The notes beneath the pieces were generated by a model that did no database searches, had not been told where the DNA came from, and saw only the letters and a list, made by a program, of their open reading frames with translations. A stretch of 64,000 nucleotides of DNA from Isoetes taiwanensis (lineage: Eukaryota; Streptophyta; Lycopodiopsida; Isoetales; Isoetaceae): positions 7,291,172-7,355,171 of the forward strand of contig JAJEKV010000059.1 in assembly GCA_021234155.1 (NCBI GenBank), in the 5' to 3' direction. The translations under genes were made by a program, and so were the position numbers. Below, in pieces: positions 11,801-23,844 of this stretch. How positions within the stretch are numbered: the first letter of the stretch is position 1; each line of letters opens with the position of its first letter.

Positions 11801-13632
11801 GGAGCAAAACCTGCATGGCCTAGCAACATCTGAGGATTGTGCTCCCCCAAGTAGGCTGATAAAGCTGTTGCGTTTGACACCTTTTCAGCTGCAGGGATGC
11901 ATCAGGCAGGCTGTTATGGACGAACGGACGAGAATTTTTTTTGTCTATAAACTGTGGGCCGAAAGCATTGGATTGGCCTTTGAATAGGAATCGCTCTGTA
12001 GATTGGTCAATTGGTCAGTGCCGTCAGTTCTGGATGGATCAGTTTCTCAGAAAGTGGGAATAACAGAGACCTCTTTTTGGGCTTTTTGTGCTAGGGAAAC
12101 GGGCCTGTGCCTGCATTTTTCCACCAGTGTCAGAATCTTCCACCATAGCTGAAGAGGGTTTCGTCCGTTATGTTCCATTCGACAAAGGTTTGTGTACCTC
12201 CTAAAAATTTTGTGCTTGGACTAGGTATTTTGCTCATTTCTAATAGCTGATAGTATTTGGCTTCCAAATATATTAATTATTAGGGCATATCCCTTATGCA
12301 CCAGGTATCGACTGCTTCCTAGCCTAACATGGATTTGAAATATTTTTGTAGTCAACTACTTTCTAACATGGTAACTTTTTTTAGTGGGAAGAAAGATTTC
12401 CTATAGTTCTTAACTTGCCCGCTTATCTAGAATTTAGCCAATTGATTCTGAAGGATTATGATGTATAGAACATGTCAACTTCTTCATGGACTCTTGTCAT
12501 TTGCATTCCCATGTTATATTACACATTTTACTATGCTATAAATACTTGCATAACGCTGGCTTTATATCTGGTTTATAGCGCTTTTGTTTGTCTTAAATTA
12601 TTCTTCCATGCTTTCCTAGCAATAGCCTCCCACATATTTCTTTATTCGATTGGCTTATTTTCCATGATTTTTATTGAGTAGTAGTTCTATGGTGTTCACG
12701 TGCCAATACATGATTCTCTTTTTAAATCCAATAATCTTGGTAAGACAATCATGGACCAAAATATATCATGTCATGCAAATAGTTTAAAGTTTAGGTGTCT
12801 TTGTTGGCTTGTCCTCATCAAAAGTATAGATTCTAGAAATTTGATTGTTGTGCCTCCAATGTTCAAAAAGACATATTGGGAAGCGTATTCAAATGATATG
12901 TTTCAAGTGGTGTGGTGTTTCACGTTGCATATCTCAAGTGATTGCTTGCTTTTGTTGTTGTCTTTGAAAATGATAATTTGTGTTGAGCTGGCCAAACAGC
13001 TTTGAAAATGATAATCCATGTAAAAGAGTCAAAGCTTTAAAAGCTTTGTAGTATACAAACGTATGCATGTTTCCCATTTGCCCAATCCGTTCCACCATCT
13101 CTCATCATATCATGTCATTTTAGAAATTTTGGTTAAAGCTTTGCTCACACCAGGTTAACATGAGAATAAAACCCTTGCACTTCACTTTCATTATTTACAC
13201 CATCTACTACAACACACGCGAATGCAAAGACTCATTGCTTAACAGTGTTGCTATATGAGCCTTGTTATGGCTTCCAAAATTCTTTTATTTTGAGCTTTTT
13301 CGAAACAAACAGTGAACATAAGTGCGATATATGGCGGCATGGAAACTTGGGAGCGGATTCCAGGGGTCCTGCGACGGGCGGGAGCCGGGAGCGGGTCCTG
13401 GAATCAACAGCCTAGTTTTAGGCTGCCACAACATGGTAATCGGACGGCTAGCCAGTTCATCGAATATTGAGAAGGCCTGGGTGAAAGGTAGCATATAAGT
13501 GAAGATGTCTCTGATGATATGTTCATGGTTTTCAAGAATCCCATATACCTATCTACATAGAAGAATAAACAAGACAAGCCATGTATTCCCAGTTCTTTTA
13601 CTGGCTCCTGATTATTGGTTCGATTCTAATGG

Positions 13633-13667
13633 GGTATTTGACTTGTAGAGTCCGCAAGTCAAATACC
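13633..13667. repeat. perfect hairpin, 13-bp stem
   Basis: GGTATTTGACTTG at 13633-13645 is exactly complementary to 13655-13667, with a 9-base loop. It may be a small inverted-repeat footprint; no function is evident. Confidence 0.85.
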
Positions 13668-14527
13668 TCTACCAAACATATTTTGCGATTTCAATACATC
13701 ATTGTTGACAGGAGCTTTGGCAAATCCTGGTCAACATAGAAGAATTGCAAAAGGGGGGAAAAGATCAAAGGCCCAGATTCATTTGTGTTTCTTGTTAGAA
13801 TCCAAGGGCCCATATTAAGTTATGTTAGTTGTTAAGCAAGAAAAATTCAGTTATGAAGGAGAAGAAGACAAGAACAAGAGGATTGATGAGGTGTAAAAAC
13901 GGAGGGCCAAGATCGTGACAAGTGGATGGCCGAGATTGATGTAAAAAATTATAAATATTTTGAGAGGACTTGTTCTCCTCTCTCTCGCTGGCTCTATAAT
14001 CTCACATGGAGCAAGGGTAGTGGCAGCCATGGGAAGATGGTGTGGCAGGCCTCTTCTCCCATGCAAGATGTCTTGAATATTTGTATTACCTTATTTTCTT
14101 AAATGAAGTGGTGCACCCTATTTATTTTCCTACGTATCTTCCTTTGTTCCATTCTCCATATTTCCCTATTTTCTCATTACTCAATTTTTTCTTTCCCATT
14201 TTTTCTTTGAAAAAGCTGTGCTTCCTGCCATCGCCAGAATCCCCTGTTTTCTTCAAAATGTCGCCTCTTTTTTTATGTGGCCGCCATAGCTAAGAGCTCC
14301 ATCTTCCTTCTAGCTCGCACGCATTCGATTCTTCATTCCGGCGCCATGTCTAGATTCTACTCTATCCCCTGCTTCCTTCAAAATTTCTACCCACCCAGAT
14401 CCTCTGTTTTTGCCCCATTCTCATGCTTTTTCAAATTTTCATATTCTCTTGTTTTTTCTTTAATATTTTTCTATTCTCCATATTCCATATTTCCCTACTT
14501 GTTTCCATGTTCTTTTCTTTTGCACAG

Positions 14528-14651
14528 CACCAAGTTTTGATCACAATCTTTGCCTTTGAGGTAGAATGATGAGGAGTGGGGAAATCCGTCACCAAGTTTT
14601 GATCACAATCTTTGCCTTTGAGGTAGAATGATGAGGAGTGGGGAAATCCGT
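14528..14651. repeat. 62-bp perfect tandem duplication
   Basis: Units at 14528-14589 and 14590-14651 are identical, starting CACCAAGTTTTGATC and ending GGGAAATCCGT. On the minus strand they follow the SINE-like head at 14680-14745, so they may be part of that element's body. Confidence 0.92.
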
Positions 14652-14679
14652 CATCAATCATGTGTGGAAAAAATATCAA

Positions 14680-14745
14680 CAGATGGGCTCGAACTCATGC
14701 AAGGGAGCTCAAAACCCAGCAGGCTAACCATCCCTTTTTAGTAAG
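14680..14745 (-). repeat. tRNA-like SINE head (minus strand)
   Basis: Read on the minus strand, GGATGGTTAGCCTGCTGGG resembles a tRNA 5' end with A box, and GAGTTCGAGCCC is a near-consensus B box about 30 bases further on. No 3' acceptor end or intact anticodon arm is evident. A tRNA-derived SINE is more likely than a functional tRNA. Confidence 0.45.
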
Positions 14746-15640
14746 GAAGTAAATGGTTGTTATGGTACTCAATTTTTAAATAGATAAGCAAGTATTTGGC
14801 TCGCAGTTCGTTGGAACCCAACCACGAAAGGGGAGCCAATATTTTGTCCGATGTATTCTATCATGATCTCTTTATTTTTTTTTTAAATAATCGTTTCCTA
14901 TTAAAGACATGCAAGGTGACACATCAAAAGTATATCATAAAACAATGGTGCCATATATAAGTACAACACAAGGCAAGAACACAATGATTTATGTGTCCAA
15001 TAATAAGCCCTTACTTCCAAGTCTATATATACAAGAAACTTATCGCGGCGGCCTAGCGGCCGCTGTGAACGTTTCTCTTCACCAACTCATCTATATGTGG
15101 TAGAACATGCAAGATTTGAACCTCACTCTTTTTTTTTTGCCCTTGTGTTCATTGTGTTCAGTGCCCGCACGTCAAGATTAGTGCTTCCTCGCAATTGAAC
15201 TTTGGATTTAGTCATTGAAACTCGTTTAGATCTTTAAAATTTCAGTGCTCTCTAGGTCTTTGATTAAGGCTTCGGTCTTTGATTAAGGCTTCCCGTGAAA
15301 ACTTCTAGTTGTTAAAGACAACTGCCTATTGGGAACTCAACATATTTTGATCATGACAACCACAGACAAAGTATAGTCACACAATGAGGTACAACAGGCA
15401 TAAAAATGGTAAGCCCAAAACAATGCAACCATGATAACATACCCTACGAAGAAGGAAGAAAAAAGGAACTAGAATAACTATTCGTTCCCATCCCAATAAA
15501 TGCCATTTCCAACAGAGCAAATATTATAATTGGTGTGTGAAAACAGCATCAAGCATTTACAAATTAAGACTTGTATATATTTGGCACCTACGATTGCAAT
15601 TCGTAGTTAACAGTTATCTCCATCTTTTGTCACATACGAA

Positions 15641-16770
15641 ATGAATGTTCAATCATTTACTTATCACATAGTCATAAGATGCTTACAATATTGATCATGT
15701 AGCAATGCACTGCTCTCCAGCTTATACTGCAATGACGTTTGGAACCTTCCTTACGCAACAACCCAAAAATAATTAATGACATATAGAGAAACAAAAAGAA
15801 GGAATTTCCTTCTTCATAACACAATCTATGCATAGACATAAAACAAATGCAACATAAAAAAAGAACTACAGCATATGCATGTAGGCTATTTGTTGACCTC
15901 TATCAAGCCATATCCAGGGACATAAGTGATTCAGCCAAGGAAAATGCCCCGTGATAAATTTTTCGTATTCATGCATTTAGTAAATCGGCAAAGATGGGTT
16001 CTTTGTGTGTGTGTGAGGTTTCCAACCACAACCCGACAGTCTAGACCGATTGTATGTTCCACATATTCAATCACAATATAATTAATTGGGCACATCGCAT
16101 GTAGAACATACCGTAACAATAAAAATAATGCCAAATTTGAACAGCTAATTGGTTGCTTTGGCACATTACATGTATACGCAATCTGTTGACACATTTATAG
16201 AGTGGTGATATGCACGGACATAAAGAGTCAGATAGCCCTGCAAGAGACCAACTAAATAACCTATGCTCACACTAATGTGACTATGCATTGTATAAATCGC
16301 TGGAATATCCGCTTGAGGGTGCTTCTTGGCCCTAATCTCACGCCATTAATGTGGCCCTAATCATTAATACTGCATAGGTTTACATACCTTGCAGGTACTC
16401 GTGCCTCTAAAATGCCTCGTCATTGTAAACTTTTGAATCTATACCTTGCTAATGTGTGACAACCCTACAATAATTTAAGGTCCCAGCTATGCCTCATGTA
16501 ATGTCATGAGGAAAAAAAGAATGATTTTGAGTCAGATGTGCATCTTTAGCTTAGAAATGAATGTTCAATCATTTACTTATCACATAGTCATAAGATGCTT
16601 ACAATATTGATCATGTAGCAATGGACCGCTCTCCAACTTTTATACCGCAATGACGCTTGGAACCAGGATCGCTCTCCAAACCTTATAACCGCAGAATGAC
16701 GCTTTGGAACCTTCCTTAGGCAACAACCCAAAAATAATTAATGACATATAGAGAAACAGAAAGAAGGAAA
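15641..16770. repeat. direct repeat pair of about 170-215 bp
   Basis: The segment 15641-15808 recurs at 16556-16770, beginning ATGAATGTTCAATCATTTAC and ending with a shared AATTAATGACATATAGAG stretch. The second copy has an internal duplication of about 45 bp around 16640-16700 (CGCTCTCCAA repeated). About 750 bp separates them. No coding sense is visible. Confidence 0.85.
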
Positions 16771-16983
16771 TTATGATTAATGGTGATGAACAAAGCACAT
16801 CTTCCTCACATCTTCCTGGCTTCATTTTTTTCCGTAAGTAAATTCATCATTATCATAAGGAAAATTCAATTGCCTAAATAGCTACAAAGAAAAGACTGAA
16901 TTGTACTTGAAAACAAAATCCAAGAATAATTTGACAGGCATGCAAAAGGAACACCCAATTAATATCACTAATTTCATGCAATA

Positions 16984-17023
16984 CACATCAAAAATGATGC
17001 CCATATCCTCCTTAAAATCCCCC
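16984..17023 (+). repeat. left terminal inverted repeat of the CACTA-like element
   Basis: Forty bases starting CACATCAAAAATGATG pair with 28014-28053 on the opposite strand, with two mismatches. The flanking ATA (16981-16983) is the target duplication. Confidence 0.93.
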
Positions 17024-17765
17024 ATAAAAAACCCCTTAAAATCCCCCTTTTCTTGGAATAGACATGATTTTTAGAAACGGGGTATCTGGCCACAATCCCC
17101 CGTTGTGATTTTGTAGATTAATATTCCCTTATTTGAATTTTTTTTTATATCCCCCATTGCCATATGCAATGGTCATACCCCTTTTCTCACAAATAATGTT
17201 CATACCCCTTTCTAGGAACAATCCCCCTTTGTGATTTTGTAGTTTAATATACCCGTATTCCGTTCATACCCCTTATTCCGTTTCATACCCTCTTCTCAAC
17301 CATCCTCCTTTTATGTTTTCATACCTCTTTCTAGGAACAATCCCCCTTTGTGATTTTGTAGTTTAATATACCCTTATTCCATTCATACCCCTTATTACGT
17401 TCATACCCCTCTTCTCAACCATCCTCCTTTTATGTTTAATATCCCCTTATTCCGTTCATACCCTTTTTATGTTCATACCCTTTTTATACTCCTTTTCCGT
17501 TCATACTCCTTTTTATGTTTAATATCCCCTTATTCCATTCATACCCCTCTTCTCAACCATCCTCCTTTTGTGACCGTGTAATTTAATATCCCATACTGTT
17601 AATACCCTTTTCTCAAAAATCCCCCTTCGTGATTTTGTGTTTAATATCCCCTTATTCCGTTCATATGCCTCTTCTCAACCATCCCCCTTTTGTGACCTTG
17701 TATTTAATATCCCATATTTACTTAATACCCTTTTCTCAACAATCCCCCTTTTTTATTTTGTAGTT
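17024..17765 (+). repeat. left subterminal C-rich repeat array
   Basis: Imperfect repeats built from TTCATACCCC, TTCTCAACCATCC, CAATCCCCCTTTGTG and TTTAATATACCC fill this stretch in one orientation. In CACTA elements such arrays bind the accessory TNPA-type protein. The composite unit (from CTAGGAACAATCCCC) repeats clearly around 17212-17340 and again from 17333. No coding sequence is present. Confidence 0.8.
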
Positions 17766-17770
17766 TTATT

Positions 17771-18328
17771 CATTAGAGGAAATTTGAGATCTCATTTCAT
17801 CCCCATAAGAATCCTCCAATGTAATGGCTACCCTCTATTAAAAAAATTAATGCGGCACCAACAACTTCATTGTCATTTGTTTTTCCCCATAACTTTTGAT
17901 CCACTTGTCAAAATGTTGCGGCGTTTGTTGCATTAGATCTTTGGAATGAAAAAGATCTTTCCAATGATATATGGTTATGATGTATTTCAATATGGTCATA
18001 TCGTTAACCTTAAAAAAATATGATTTTTGCTTATTTTTATATATTTATATCGTAAAAAGATGCTCTATGAATGGGTTATCTAGATAGATCTTGTGAAGAC
18101 GAACCCATTGCTACAAAAAGTTTTTGAATCGAGTTCGATCAAAAGTTATAATGAAAAAAATGATACTATTGAAGTTAGTTCGCATTTGCATTAATTACGA
18201 AACATGCCACATAATCTTGGAATGAGATATAATGAAAGCTCTTCTCTTATTGGACGGTTTAAAAAGCCGACATGGCATTTTAAGCATCCCTTAATGGGAC
18301 AAAATGTGATCTCATTTTTCCTCTAATG
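17771..18328. mobile_element. 558-bp MITE, TIR CATTAGAGGAAAT, nested in the CACTA-like element
   Basis: The ends CATTAGAGG and CCTCTAATG are exact inverse complements, and the inverted repeat continues with mismatches for about 28 bp. TTATT flanks both sides (17766-17770, 18329-18333), a 5-bp target duplication. The same element sits at 52134-52678 inside chromovirus copy 2. There is no coding capacity, so it must be mobilised by a transposase encoded elsewhere. Confidence 0.92.
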
Positions 18329-19426
18329 TTATTTTTTATTTTATCGGATGTGGATTCTATAAAACAAATTATGTTCCATACAATGAAAAAAAAAAAAGAA
18401 GGAGAAACTAAAAATTATATGCAATTTCTTAATACCAAGACCATGAATATAGAAAGAACAAGTCAAGAATCGGTCTATTAAGAGATCAAAGATCGGTGCA
18501 TTAGTCATTCCTTATAGCCTGCCAACTATGATGCGACATCAAAAACAAATCGATATACAAAACCCCACTTGGTGAGCATTTTTTTGGCAGCCAACTCTTA
18601 ATTTTGCTCTAGTAAGTGCTTTACTACTAGATCTAGCTTCTCTAATTGATCGAGGTTTCAATACCTCTAAAAGTCCTTTGTTCAGACTCGCTTTTGTTCG
18701 CCATAAATTTTGGAATTTGAGTGTACATCTCATTGACGGATTGAGATCTTCATTAGAAACATACACACAACCTTCTTTTTCTTGGACGAAAAATGAAAAT
18801 GTCAATACATGTTAAAATATCAATATAATGTATGCATGTTACCTTAAGTCCAACGTGTTAACAAGGACTGCATGTCTTTCCTGAGAAGATACAACGTTCT
18901 CTTCTTGCTCTGGATTTATAAATCCTGATTAGTAACTTGCATATAATACATGAAATGACAAAGAAAAAATACCTAAGTCTGGCGGTTGTGTTGAAGCTTG
19001 TTCTTCTTTGTGACTTCCGCCATAATCTTGCTCCTTATTAATTTCTGTTGTAAATAAATGTTTACGCTTGAAGCATATGCATAGACCAATGTTATAAGAT
19101 GCCAAAAGCAGCAACAAAAGCAAAATTCAACATGGAAGCAAAATTCTCTTAATAAGATACAAACAATGGACACCAGATAATCAGATAATCAGATAATGAT
19201 GTAACTTATGCTTGCTGACAAGGAGGTCCTTTAGTGGCATAATCAGATTATCATAATCAGATAATCATAAACAATGGTAAGTCTAGATATACCATGTATT
19301 TAGCACACCATAATTCAGCACAACCTTCTTTAGTATGCAGTCAAGAACAGCATGCATGCAGTAAACATACTAGTACATAATGCTGGCCTATCCTGAATTC
19401 TAGCTCCATTTTATTTTTATTCAATG
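18329..19426. other. non-coding or unrecognised part of the CACTA-like element
   Basis: No recognisable gene. Short minus-strand frames at 18539-18805 and 18929-19173 could be trailing exons of the minus-strand gene, but no splice-consistent model could be made. A cluster of AATCAGATAATCA repeats lies at about 19178-19273. Confidence 0.5.
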
Positions 19427-20275
19427 GGACAACGTAACCTAGGTAGCATGCAACATATTGTTGACACCAGTGTCAACACCATGTAATTACCACTAGAATC
19501 CAAAAGTGCTGCCAGAGGGGTATCTGCAGCAAACAAAATTGCCGCGACCTCTCGATTACTTGCGGATCCTAGGATCGACATGTTTCTAATGTAAAGTTCA
19601 GAACTTCGGGACCTTGAGGCCGAATAAGCATATAGAAGTGTATTACCAAATATGTAATAAACCACAAAAACAACCCATTGCATATTATAGTGGCATTATC
19701 ATGAAAAAAGCACAAGACTGCATTAATTAAAGCATAAACGAGAGGGAATAAGTTTTGGGGAACTAAGATGTAATAATCAATGGTAAAGATAATACAATGG
19801 TCTAAGGAATAATGAAACCGCCAACCACCGTGGTTTCAAGTTGAAATTAAGACAACAAGGTAAGAGGCATTTGGCTTAGGTAAAAGGCAGAGACTTAAAA
19901 AAGTCCAGAGAGACAATAAACAATAAAGAAGATCAGGAACCGCTATAAAGAGCAGGACAACGTAACCTAGGTAGCATGTAACATATTGTTGACACGAAAG
20001 TGTCAACACCATGTAATTACCACTAGAATCAAAAAAGTGCTCGCCATTGGGTATCCGCAAAGAAACAAAATTGCACCTCTCGATTATTTGGGGCATCCTA
20101 GGATCGGACATGTTTCTAATGTAAAGTTCGTAACTTCGGGACCTTGAGGCCCAATAAGCATATAGAAGTGTATTACCAAATATGTAATAAACCACAAAAC
20201 AACCCATTGCATATTATAGTGGCATTATCATGAAAAAGCAATAATGCACTGGCATTAATTAAAGCATAAACGAGA
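19427..20275. repeat. about 320-bp direct duplication within the CACTA-like element
   Basis: The segment 19427-19743 recurs at 19955-20275 with scattered indels. Both contain TTGACAC and GTGTCAA facing each other, forming a small hairpin. On the minus strand each encodes an open stretch ending SSG before a GTAATTAC splice-donor-like sequence, so a former exon may have been duplicated. I do not recognise the encoded peptide. Confidence 0.85.
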
Positions 20276-20644
20276 ATTTTACATACCTGAAGAATCTCCC
20301 TGAGGGCTGGACAAGAAGAAGGTCCTTTATTGGGCAAGTAAACCCCTTTTCACACTCTCCCAAATTGTCCCCCATGCTTGGAATTGGGAGAGGAGTCCGA
20401 GGAGAGAAAACTTGATTCACTTGCATCGACGTGAGTTGTAAGCATCCATGTTAATACCATGGGATACCAGGGACCAAGAAAGGCTATCTCTCCCATGCCA
20501 ACCACGCATTCCTTGTTTAGCCAAGAGAACTTTTTGATGACACTTGAAGTGTTGAGGCCGCAAGGAACATAAAGGATGTCACGAGATTATTGTCTCTGTA
20601 ATTTAAACTTGAAAAATTAAAATTACCTTCCAATTCTTTTCCGC

Positions 20645-22576
20645 TTACGCAAAAACCTCGTTTCTAAGTCCAACTGATGAAACAGACATGATAGTCCCTG
20701 TTCCTATGGTTGTTTCACTTGTATCCATCTCATTATCATCGGACTCAAACTGCACATAATCATTTGGAACATAGACCACCTCGCCTTTAACAACTCGAGC
20801 AAAATTTTTCTTATGAAAAGCCGAGCTTTCCAGTGCAGGTACATATAAAATATCCTTATCGTGAGGCAAGATCTCTAGAATCACTACTTCCCACATCTTC
20901 ACTTGAACTTGCCAAGTTGACCTATATGCCTCAGCAGCAGCAAATTTCACAGCAGTAGCTCTAGACTCCTTGAATTGGCTTGATGTAAGAGTTGTTGGTT
21001 TCTCAACGGCATATAGAAACATCTTTGTTGATCCTTCTCGAACTTTTATTGCAAGTAAACAGTCAGCTTGCTTTTTTCCACCTTTCTGACCACTTGCACA
21101 CTAAACATCAGAAGATAGGTAAAAATCAGCTATTATAAAACATACACCCATTATAAAACAATAGCACCATTTTAAAACATTATAAAACATTATAAAACAA
21201 TAGCACCATTATAAAACAATAGCACCATTACATAGGTAGGTAGTCATTTGGCATGTGGCTTCTGTGCAATGGTAATGGGCACATGCCAACGCCTGGGTTG
21301 CAATTAAATTCTGTAGAATTAAGTTGCCAAAGACTATTTTTGCCATGAATTTTCTGGTGAAGACTTTCTTCATTGGCATTGGAGAGCAGGCTATTCTAAG
21401 TAGAGTGTTATGCATCTGATGAGGCGCAATAGCAGAAAGAGTAGCATGCACTTGGGAGAAGTATTGCATAGCGGTTTCCTTAGAAATTGTAAAGAAAAGA
21501 AAGCATGGGATTAAAATACCTTAAAAGATACTAGTGGCCTTTAGCCCCCTGATTCCTTCTTCATTATTTGTGCATTTTTCTCATACTGTAAGCAGATTCC
21601 TGATGCAAAGCAGAGGATCTGCGACAGAGGAGCATTGAGAACATGCTGCAGCTTACCATACCTAGATGTCATTTTTTTATCATTTAAGACCAATAATTGA
21701 ATGCAGACAAAAACCCTTGGAAGATACTACAACTTGCAATATGCTGCTGGGCAGGGACAAGAACCACTTGTCAAAAATGTTAGACACTACAACGCGCCTG
21801 TGGGTATGAATATTAAGAATTTAAAGTGCAAGAGGACATGGCTACTGCTGCAAAAAATAGCTGCTTTAGAGGGCAGGTGGATAAACATTTTAGATGCTGT
21901 GCAAGAGAGCGTGGGCGGTGTTTTTTCATATCAAGTTGCAAAAAAGTATCAAAAATGGGTACGAAATACAAGATTTTTGACAGGATGCTGCTTCTCCAAT
22001 GCTGAACTTGAGAGCCAGTCTGGATTGAATCAACTAGACCTTGCATGCAGAAACATTATAGACCATTATTATAGCATATACATTTCTTAAAATAAAATGG
22101 TGCTATTGTTTTATAATGGGTCTAAGTCTATGAGATCATAAACAATTTAGCTTACCTGACGAATATTCTTGAGATAACCAAGAATATGAGTTCGTACTTC
22201 TTTCTAGTGCCATGAAATAAGGACACCTTCACCGAAATCCATCGTGTGTAGCCTGGGCATTACTTTCTCATCAATGACTTTGCTTAATTCTTCCCGCCCC
22301 TTTGTTGACTTCGAAGAAAATGTAGGATGATAATCTTCAACGCCTCTTCTAGCGATTTCTTCATTCTAATTAATAGCAACTTGGTAGCTTTAGTAACATG
22401 TTTTGAATACTAACTAACTGAAATATCAATCTTACCGTCAAGAAAATATCATATTGCCCTGTTGCCTCAAAGTGCATCTTCAAAAATGCCTTCCCACAGA
22501 GTGGATCCTTAGGGTACATTTTCAGCCAAGTCTCAGTGTCATATATCCTTTCATAGGTTACTCTAATGGTTCCCAT
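20645..22576 (-). CDS. second gene of the CACTA-like element (268 codons, 3 exons, one stop)
   Basis: Three minus-strand exons join with canonical GT-AG sites, all in phase 0: 22436-22576 (47 codons from ATG), 22156-22365 (70 codons) and 20645-21100 (151 codons plus stop). The protein has a basic, cysteine-containing start to exon 3 (CASGQKGGKKQ) and an acidic C-terminus. Exon 2 has one in-frame TAG at 22204-22206, perhaps an error or recent mutation. It sits opposite and head-away from the transposase-like gene, the place of the accessory gene in two-gene CACTA elements, so a TNPA-like DNA-binding role is possible. I recognise no domain. Intron 2 (21101-22155) holds a 974-bp nested element. 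Confidence 0.65.
21147..22120. mobile_element. 974-bp element with 28-bp perfect inverted repeats, in an intron
   Basis: CCCATTATAAAACAATAGC at 21147 begins a 28-bp sequence whose exact inverse complement lies at 22093-22120. The left end also carries further copies of ATTATAAAACAATAGCACC in tandem (to about 21230). It occupies nearly the whole second intron of the minus-strand gene, so it looks like an intronic insertion. No clear target duplication is visible. Confidence 0.8.
21701..22090 (+). CDS. orphan 129-aa open frame inside the 974-bp element
   Basis: An uninterrupted frame of 129 codons with balanced composition lies just inside the right inverted repeat. It has a basic middle and ends in an isoleucine- and tyrosine-rich tail (SIYIS). 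I recognise no family. It could be a captured host exon or a chance open frame; the overlapping minus-strand frame at 21813-22046 is probably its shadow. Confidence 0.3.
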   Translation: MQTKTLGRYYNLQYAAGQGQEPLVKNVRHYNAPVGMNIKNLKCKRTWLLLQKIAALEGRWINILDAVQESVGGVFSYQVAKKYQKWVRNTRFLTGCCFSNAELESQSGLNQLDLACRNIIDHYYSIYIS

Positions 22577-23380
22577 GAGGAATTACTGTCCAAAAACTGT
22601 GCACACGAATAAGCAATCACAAAACAGAGCATTCTAGAACGGAAACTATTCAAGCTTGCGTTTCTGAGTTCATTAGTTTTGTCACAAGTGAGGCAAATGA
22701 TAGGTGTCAAAGGGAACAGAGGAAGACCATAACAGCAGAGGATATTTTCATGATTCTTATACGGTGCACAAATATGATATGTCAGAAAATATGATATATT
22801 AGGCATAATACAGTGGTGCATGCTTTAAATTGCCTTAGCTGAAGCTTGATCTTGATAATATTTTAGTAAATGGATCTGCATATGAATTTCCTAAATAATA
22901 TATGTCAGCATTTGTAGTCAACCTTTTTGGCTAATATCTGCAGCCGAATCTGGTCTAATATGAGGCTTAAAATCTTTCAGGCATGGAATACTCTGTATGA
23001 ATACTCTGTTTGGTCTTAGTTAGAATACTCTGTATGGCTCTATGTCCCTTTTGGAAATGCTTTATAACTATGGCTTTACCAGTATCAGTGCATTCTGGCT
23101 AGGTCTTTAGTGATTATAGCTGCTGCAAGTGGATTAAATGGCATAAGGATTTTTGTTGATGTTACCTTTTCCTATGATATAATTTTATGAATTATTCTCT
23201 TCTGCACTATTAAATATCTGGCCCCAGGCACTTACAATAACCTGTTGACACTTACAATTTATAAAAGTTTCAACTAACTAATAAATGGTTTAATAGCACA
23301 CTATACCGCTTAGATACTGTAACTGGATGCCTATTTATCTAAGTGACCTTAGTCAAATCTTATTCAGATACAGATAAATT

Positions 23381-23529
23381 TGAATCTTATTCAGATCTGG
23401 ATGCCTATTTATTTGAGTAAGGTAGGCATTACCTTAGTTCGTTTTCCTTTGAAATTTGAATCTTATTCAGATCTGGATGCCTATTTATCTGAGTAAGGTA
23501 GGCATTACCTTAGTTCGTTTTCCTTTGAA
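23381..23529. repeat. 76-bp tandem duplication upstream of the transposase-like gene
   Basis: Unit 23381-23456 recurs from 23457 to about 23529, starting TGAATCTTATTCAGATC, with one substitution and a shortened end. Confidence 0.9.
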
Positions 23530-23783
23530 TCTTATTCGGAAGATTCATTTCTCCTTAACCTTAATGGGAAGCTTTGCCTTATTTGGAAGATTTGTTTCAA
23601 CTTCAACCTTATTCAGAAGCTCTGCCTGATTTTATTTGGAAGCTCTGCCGGATTCGTTCACTGCAATCCAAAAAGTAGGTTAGAAATAGATTACGACTTT
23701 TATAGCAATAGGATCGGGACTATTGCACCTATGCAGCATTTCTCCCGCCTTTTGTGTGAACACAAAAATGCAAGCTCCAAATT

Positions 23784-23826
23784 CATAACCCTAACCCTAA
23801 AATTAAACAACATGACGAAACCCTAA
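23784..23826 (+). promoter_or_regulatory. telo-box-like motifs before the transposase-like gene
   Basis: ACCCTAACCCTAAA near 23788 and GAAACCCTAAAC near 23817 lie 20-60 bases before the predicted ATG at 23845. AAACCCTAA telo-boxes are known in plant 5' flanks of growth-related genes. A role here is inferred from position only. Confidence 0.4.
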
Positions 23827-23844
23827 ACTTCAATCAAGCCAAAA

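Larger units (their letters stand above)
11801..16983. other. intergenic region upstream of the receptor kinase
   Basis: No protein-like open frame is convincing over these 5 kb, although short T-rich frames occur near 12472-13005 and 14042-14540. The region contains a perfect 13-bp-stem hairpin, a 62-bp tandem duplication, a minus-strand SINE-like head, and a dispersed direct repeat, each listed separately. The kinase promoter must lie at its left end, but I cannot identify specific elements. Confidence 0.6.

Noticed and set aside
12472-13005. Two plus-strand frames of 69 and 101 aa
   Set aside because: Composition is typical of AT-rich intergenic DNA, with no splice pattern or similarity.
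23784-23800. Interstitial telomeric repeat
   Set aside because: There are only about two CCCTAA units; a telo-box-like promoter motif is more likely.
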